DNA from: Glaciihabitans sp.
Lineage (GTDB): Bacteria > Actinomycetota > Actinomycetes > Actinomycetales > Microbacteriaceae
DNA length: 32,734 bases
Reading direction: 5' to 3'
Assembly: GCA_025463465.1 (NCBI GenBank)
Contig: JAODAO010000361.1
Coordinates: forward strand, 1 to 32,734
Shown in pieces: positions 29,468 through 32,734 of this stretch (position 1 is its first letter; the number at the start of each line of letters is the position of its first letter). The translations under genes and the position numbers were made by a program. Below the pieces are notes generated by a model. That model was not told the DNA's origin, did no database searches, and saw nothing but the letters and a program-made list of their open reading frames with translations.

Positions 29468-29888
29468 GCGCACCCCGGGCGTGTCGCGCCGCTGTTACCG
29501 GCTTTCGTAGCGGTGAGCCTGGCGGAAAATGCCCGGTCAGCCGACATGCTGGCGTACCAGAGGGCACCGTGCGGCAGCACAATCGCAATGATTGATGCCC
29601 GTCCGTTGCCCCTGCCTTAACCTCGAGGCCACTCGCGGCGCAGACAAACGCGGCACGTCGGACGTCGCCACGGATGATTGCTGCGGTACCCGCCGCCGGG
29701 TGTGGACCCACATCGCCGACGACAGGTCAGACGACCACCGATCGGTGCTGTTGGCGATGGAGCGCGAAAAGCCGGCCGAAGTGATGCGGACCCTCGGGTC
29801 CAGCATCCACCCCGGCCGGCTGGGCGCCACACGACCACACGGTGCACTGCACCGGGCGTGGCCCCGCGTAATTAGGAGAAGCGGAAGA
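29468..29888. other. Gene-free region of 421 bases with inverted repeats
   Basis: Open frames exist on both strands, but none has a recognisable product or a good ribosome site, and the longest plus frame runs through the DUF3117 gene. Nested pairing is possible near 29477-29542 (outer CCGGGC with GCCCGG). A strong dyad lies at 29840-29854. It may hold an RNA, a decayed gene or only spacer. Confidence 0.5.
29822..29863 (-). terminator. Stem-loop after the DUF3117 gene
   Basis: CGGTGCA (29840-29846) and TGCACCG (29848-29854) form a tight dyad. Outer GCCAC/GTGGC and GGG/CCC pairings flank it, 26 or more bases past the stop at 29889. No U tract is present, so termination is uncertain. Confidence 0.35.
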
Positions 29889-30065
29889 TCACTTACCGGC
29901 CGCTACGACGTTGGCGAGCGCGTCGTGCAGTTCTTTGGCCTCGGCGTCGTTCACGGAGACAACAAGGCGGCCGCCGCCCTCAAGGGGAACACGAACGATA
30001 ATGAGGCGACCTTCCTTGACAGCCTCCATTGGGCCGTCCCCGGTCCTCGGTTTCATGGCTGCCAT
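29889..30065 (-). CDS. DUF3117 family protein
   Basis: A 58-residue protein, MAAMKPRTGDGPMEAVKEGR to ...LANVVAAGK, identified by eye. It matches the short, highly conserved actinobacterial DUF3117 family (Rv1211, recalled): the N-terminal KPRTGDGPMEAVKEGR, RLIIVRVPLEGGGRLVV, then NDAEAKELHDAL. Function is unknown. The start is the ATG at 30063-30065, with AAGGGG seven bases upstream. The in-frame ATG at 30056 is less favoured because the family usually begins MAAMKPRTG. It lies downstream of the mannosyltransferase gene on the same strand but has its own candidate promoter. Confidence 0.92.
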   Translation of the reverse strand: MAAMKPRTGDGPMEAVKEGRLIIVRVPLEGGGRLVVSVNDAEAKELHDALANVVAAGK

Positions 30066-30096
30066 CAGTAGTCCCCTTTCACAAAGATACTTCTCT

Positions 30097-30102
30097 ATTA
30101 TC
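30097..30102 (-). promoter_or_regulatory. Candidate -10 GATAAT of the DUF3117 gene
   Basis: GATAAT on the minus strand lies about 31 bases before the ATG, predicting a leader of about 25 bases that contains the AAGGGG ribosome site. The -35 region (TTTTTG, 17 bases upstream) is poor. A small hairpin, CGCGTT with AACGCG, precedes it (about 30114-30131). Confidence 0.35.
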
Positions 30103-30148
30103 GCCTATTCCTCGCGTTCCAAAAAACGCGGGATCCTCAACTGTCGAT

Positions 30149-31405
30149 TTAGGGTGGTGTCCAGTCGTATCCATCGACCCACCAGGCGATGTAGATCCAG
30201 CCGACCTGGCCGGCGATGAACAGCACAACCATGCCAACACGGTAGAGCGGTGCGCGCGGCTGGGCCACGGCGCCGAGCAGCGGGAAGATGGGCATCAACA
30301 GACGAAAGGTGGATGACTGGGGGAAAAACACCGCCAGCAGGTAGAGCACGTAGCTGGCTATCCAGAAGCGCAGGTCCACCCCGAGCCGGCGGACCGGAGG
30401 GGTGAACAACACCGCGGCGAACAGCAGGATGACAACAACCAGCAGGATCGGGCCGAACGGCTTGGGTATCCACCAGTTCGCGCCCTGCACCCAGGCGGTG
30501 AACGGCAGCAGCTCGCCGTAGCCGACGTAGGCGGATCGCCAGGACAGTTCGGTGTCCGTGTATGCGGTTGGGGATCCGGTCACTGCGGCGGCGATCAGTA
30601 CCCACAAAAAACCCATAAACGCAGTGAACAGTCCCACCACGATGACCGCGACGCGCTGCGGCACGGGGAACGGTTCGCGGCCGCGCACCAGCCAGCGCTG
30701 GACCAGGTGCAGCAGCAGGGCGAGGGCGAACGCGAGGGTGCTCGGCCGCGTCAGGCTCATCACCGCGACAACCGGCACCAGCAGCCAATAGCGGCGCTGC
30801 ACCAGCAGGTACAGGGCGAGGACCAGGAAAAACTGGTGCATCGATTCCGCGTAGGCGAGCTGCATCATCGGCGACAGCGGAGCGACGCAGAACAGGACGA
30901 CGGAGAACAGTGCCGTCTCGGCTGGCAGCACCAGGCGCATCAGCCGGTAAAACACCAACGCGGAGGCCGCGCCGAAACCGACCGAGACCACCACGGCGAT
31001 GACGGCGTATGGCAGCGCCGTTGCCGCGCTCAACAGCCCAACCAACCCCGGGTACAGGGGCATAAACGCCCACGCGTTCTCGGCGACGTGGCCATCGACC
31101 GTCAACGGCAGCTCACTCGGGTATCCGACCACACTGACGATGTAGTACCAGTGCGCGTCCCAGAGGGAGGCGAAGGAGAAGTAGTCCGGGGAGGGCCCCG
31201 TCCAGGCGTTCTGTTCCTGGGCGGCGGCGAACTGGAGCAGGATGTTGCTGGTGATCACCCGGGAGAGGACAAAAATGACCAGCACCTTCGCCCACCACGG
31301 CACCAGCCGGTAGCGGACTTTGAGCCCGACCCTGCGCACGGGACGAACCCGTGGGGCAAGGTTCACGCTAGACACGTCCCGGTCAGGCACGTCCCGGTCA
31401 GACAC
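30149..31405 (-). CDS. Polytopic GT-C mannosyltransferase (PIG-V family)
   Basis: The protein has about 418 residues and some ten membrane helices. The first extracytoplasmic loop contains FSFASLWDAHWYYIVSVVGY, the Asp-containing WDxxWY site of GT-C polyprenol-phosphate-sugar transferases. ENAWAFMPLYPGLV and MQLAYAESMHQFFLVL are characteristic of the PIG-V group. It probably moves mannose from a lipid donor to an envelope acceptor. The start is uncertain. The GTG at 31403-31405 overlaps the dapE stop by eight bases and is chosen. Others lie at 31441 and at downstream GTGs within a 15-bp tandem repeat (VPDRD-VSDRD units). It appears co-transcribed with dapE. Confidence 0.82.
   Translation of the reverse strand: MSDRDVPDRDVSSVNLAPRVRPVRRVGLKVRYRLVPWWAKVLVIFVLSRVITSNILLQFAAAQEQNAWTGPSPDYFSFASLWDAHWYYIVSVVGYPSELPLTVDGHVAENAWAFMPLYPGLVGLLSAATALPYAVIAVVVSVGFGAASALVFYRLMRLVLPAETALFSVVLFCVAPLSPMMQLAYAESMHQFFLVLALYLLVQRRYWLLVPVVAVMSLTRPSTLAFALALLLHLVQRWLVRGREPFPVPQRVAVIVVGLFTAFMGFLWVLIAAAVTGSPTAYTDTELSWRSAYVGYGELLPFTAWVQGANWWIPKPFGPILLVVVILLFAAVLFTPPVRRLGVDLRFWIASYVLYLLAVFFPQSSTFRLLMPIFPLLGAVAQPRAPLYRVGMVVLFIAGQVGWIYIAWWVDGYDWTPP
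31373..31401. repeat. 15-bp tandem repeat at the dapE/mannosyltransferase junction
   Basis: CACGTCCCGGTCAG occurs at 31373-31386 and again at 31388-31401. On the minus strand each unit carries a GTG in the mannosyltransferase frame (V-x-D-R-D), which blurs the choice of start. Confidence 0.7.
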
Positions 31406-32501
31406 TCGGGCTCGTGAGCCAGGTGCGCAGTCCGATCTCACAGTCGGTGATCTGCGTGAGCGCGACCCGTTCGTCGTCGGCGTGCGCCTTCAGCGGGTCG
31501 CCCGGCCCATAGTTGACGGCCGGGGTGCCGAGCGCGGAGAAGCGGGCGACGTCGGTCCAGCCGTACTTCGGGCGGGCCTCACCACCGACGGCGGCGAGGA
31601 AGTTTTTGGCGAGGGCCGCGTCGAGGCCAGGGCGGGCTCCTTCGGCGGAATCCACCACCGTCATCTCGTAGCCATCAAACAGCTCACCGAGGTGGGCGAT
31701 GGCCTCCGCGACGCTGCGGCTGGGCGCGAAGCGGTAGTTGATGTGCACCATGGCCTCGTCGGGGATCACGTTTCCAGCGATCCCGCCGGAGATGCCGACG
31801 GCGTTCAGTCCTTCGCGGTAAACAAGGCCGTCGACCTCGACCTCCCGCGGCACGTAATCCGCCAGCGTCGCCAGAATGGGGACGACGTCGTGGATGGCGT
31901 TGTGGCCGACCCAGGCGCGGGCCGAGTGAGCACGCAGCCCGAAGGTACGCACCTCGACCCGCAGGTTGCCGTTGCAGCCACCCTCGATGCCGGAGTTGGT
32001 GGGTTCGCCGAGGATGGCGAAATCTCCGGCGAGCAACTCCGGGCGGTTACGGGCGAGGCGGCCGAGCCCGTTGAGCGAGTCGGCGACCTCCTCGTTGTCG
32101 TACCAGATCCAGGTGACGTCGACGGAGGGATCGGTGATCTCCGCCGCGAGCTTCAGCTGCACGGCGACGCCCGCCTTCATGTCGACGGTGCCGCGGCCCC
32201 AGAGGTAGTCGACCCCGTCAATGGTTTCGAAGCGGGTCGGCAGGTTGTTGTTGACCGGGACGGTGTCGATGTGGCCGGCGATGACAACACGCCTGCTGCG
32301 GCCGAGGTTGGTGCTGGCGACGATCGCGTCGCCGTCGCGGGTCACCTCGAGGTGGCCGGAGGTTGCCAGGGAGGCGACGATGGCGTCCGCGATGGTCGCC
32401 TCGTTGCCGGACACCGACTCGATGTCGCACAGTTGCTGGGTCAGGGCGATCGACGTTGCGGACAGGTCAAGGACGGGCACGGCGGAATCGACGATCGACA
32501 T
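31398..32501 (-). CDS. dapE: Succinyl-diaminopimelate desuccinylase
   Basis: A 367-residue M20-family metallohydrolase that converts N-succinyl-LL-diaminopimelate to LL-diaminopimelate and succinate in lysine/peptidoglycan precursor synthesis. Di-zinc ligands are visible: VVIAGHIDTVPV (His, Asp), WGRGTVDMKAG (bridging Asp), WIWYDNEEVADS (Glu-Glu), ILGEPTNS (Glu) and the C-terminal GDPLKAHADDERV (His). The dimerisation domain starts near GGCNGNLRVEVRTFGLRAHS. The start is the ATG at 32499-32501, with TAGAAT six bases upstream. It is divergent, 41 bases away, to dapD, the gene for the step that makes the succinylated intermediate, so the pathway genes are paired. The mannosyltransferase follows with overlap. 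Confidence 0.92.
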   Translation of the reverse strand: MSIVDSAVPVLDLSATSIALTQQLCDIESVSGNEATIADAIVASLATSGHLEVTRDGDAIVASTNLGRSRRVVIAGHIDTVPVNNNLPTRFETIDGVDYLWGRGTVDMKAGVAVQLKLAAEITDPSVDVTWIWYDNEEVADSLNGLGRLARNRPELLAGDFAILGEPTNSGIEGGCNGNLRVEVRTFGLRAHSARAWVGHNAIHDVVPILATLADYVPREVEVDGLVYREGLNAVGISGGIAGNVIPDEAMVHINYRFAPSRSVAEAIAHLGELFDGYEMTVVDSAEGARPGLDAALAKNFLAAVGGEARPKYGWTDVARFSALGTPAVNYGPGDPLKAHADDERVALTQITDCEIGLRTWLTSPSV

Positions 32502-32507
32502 GCCAGA

Positions 32508-32513
32508 ATTCTA
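32508..32513 (-). promoter_or_regulatory. -10 hexamer TAGAAT, leaderless dapE
   Basis: TAGAAT, one base from the TATAAT consensus, ends six bases before the dapE ATG on the minus strand. Confidence 0.52.
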
Positions 32514-32530
32514 TGGCCAAGCGCACTCGG

Positions 32531-32536
32531 TACTCT
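32531..32536 (+). promoter_or_regulatory. -10 hexamer TACTCT, leaderless dapD
   Basis: TACTCT ends six bases before the dapD ATG. It is placed nearly symmetrically with the divergent dapE -10 box, 17 bases apart. Confidence 0.48.
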
Positions 32537-32542
32537 TGCTGT

Positions 32543-32734
32543 ATGACTTCACGTGCTGCCTGGGGCTACGGCCTCTCCACTATCGCCGGGGACGGCACCG
32601 TTCTCGACACCTGGTTCCCGGAGCCCAAGCTCGGCCCCCTCCCGGCCGGCACGGAACGCCACATCGCGCCGGCCGATCTCGAGGCCCTCGCCACCCCCGA
32701 TGCCCGCCGCAACGTCACGATCGAGTTCGTGACC
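32543..32734 (+). CDS. dapD: Tetrahydrodipicolinate N-succinyltransferase, 5' part (DapD)
   Basis: The window ends after 64 codons. The N-terminus reads MTSRAAWGYGLSTIAGDGTV and continues LDTWFPEPKLGPLP. This is the signature of the actinobacterial DapD branch, which succinylates tetrahydrodipicolinate in the meso-DAP/lysine pathway. The left-handed beta-helix catalytic part lies outside the window. The start is the ATG at 32543, with TACTCT six bases upstream. It is divergent to dapE, with 41 bases between the start codons. Confidence 0.88.
   Translation, partial: MTSRAAWGYGLSTIAGDGTVLDTWFPEPKLGPLPAGTERHIAPADLEALATPDARRNVTIEFVT

Noticed and set aside
29468-29888. tRNA gene in the interval after the O-methyltransferase
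   Set aside because: No cloverleaf with a GGTTCRA-type T-loop and matching acceptor stem could be found on either strand.
29592-30071. 159-codon plus-strand frame over the gene-free interval
   Set aside because: It overlaps the well-supported DUF3117 gene on the other strand, has no ribosome site and no recognisable motif.

Overview
The window is high-GC DNA from an actinobacterium, most likely of the family Microbacteriaceae. This is inferred from an actinobacterial AdnAB helicase-nuclease pair, actinobacterium-typical small families (DUF3107, DUF3117), the DUF2342 zincin, GTG-rich starts and many genes that appear to be transcribed leaderless. From memory, two blocks keep the gene order of Mycobacterium tuberculosis: roughly 1-19.8 kb matches Rv3194c-Rv3211, and roughly 24-32.7 kb matches genes scattered over Rv1202-Rv1232c. 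No insertion sequence, CRISPR array, tRNA or rRNA was recognised.

Left block (1-13.4 kb). A truncated PDZ/S16 protease (YlbL type) lies divergent to a DUF2342 zincin-like protein. A solo ThiF/TOMM-type protein follows, convergent with and overlapping uvrD2. UvrD2 is translationally coupled behind nudC. A phosphotransferase-fold protein that has lost its catalytic residues is divergent to nudC. Next comes the adnB-adnA pair (minus strand), which encodes a double-strand-break resection machine. DUF3107 and a small three-helix membrane protein follow and end at a strong terminator, and a ferritin-like (MiaE_2-type) gene faces them.

Accessory cluster (14.3-18.1 kb). Between the ferritin-like gene and the DEAD-box helicase, which are close neighbours in M. 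tuberculosis, sit three tandem minus-strand paralogues. They encode exported proteins with one shared domain of about 245 residues and eight conserved cysteines. I infer a double-psi beta-barrel (RlpA/expansin-like) fold. The copies differ in export mode: one is a predicted secreted protein and two are predicted lipoproteins, and the middle one carries a His/acid-rich segment and a Pro-Thr repeat stalk. The middle copy has a candidate TTGACG promoter, a leader with an attenuator-like hairpin plus U tract, and an 11-bp perfect inverted repeat upstream. This cluster is the most novel-looking part of the window.

Right block (18.3-32.7 kb). It holds a DEAD-box RNA helicase, a PHP phosphoesterase, a membrane-anchored EEP-family hydrolase, an aminopeptidase P and a general-stress membrane protein. 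An operon-like run follows: a PRC/MgtE-N/CBS protein without membrane domain, DUF1003 and Mrp. A LysR regulator is divergent to a 36-residue single-helix membrane protein that was found by eye. TatB, an O-methyltransferase, DUF3117, a PIG-V-type mannosyltransferase, DapE and the start of DapD (lysine/meso-DAP synthesis) complete the window.

A recurrent theme is a TANNNT-type -10 hexamer ending 6-7 bases before the start codon. It is seen for about ten genes and was used here to choose starts.
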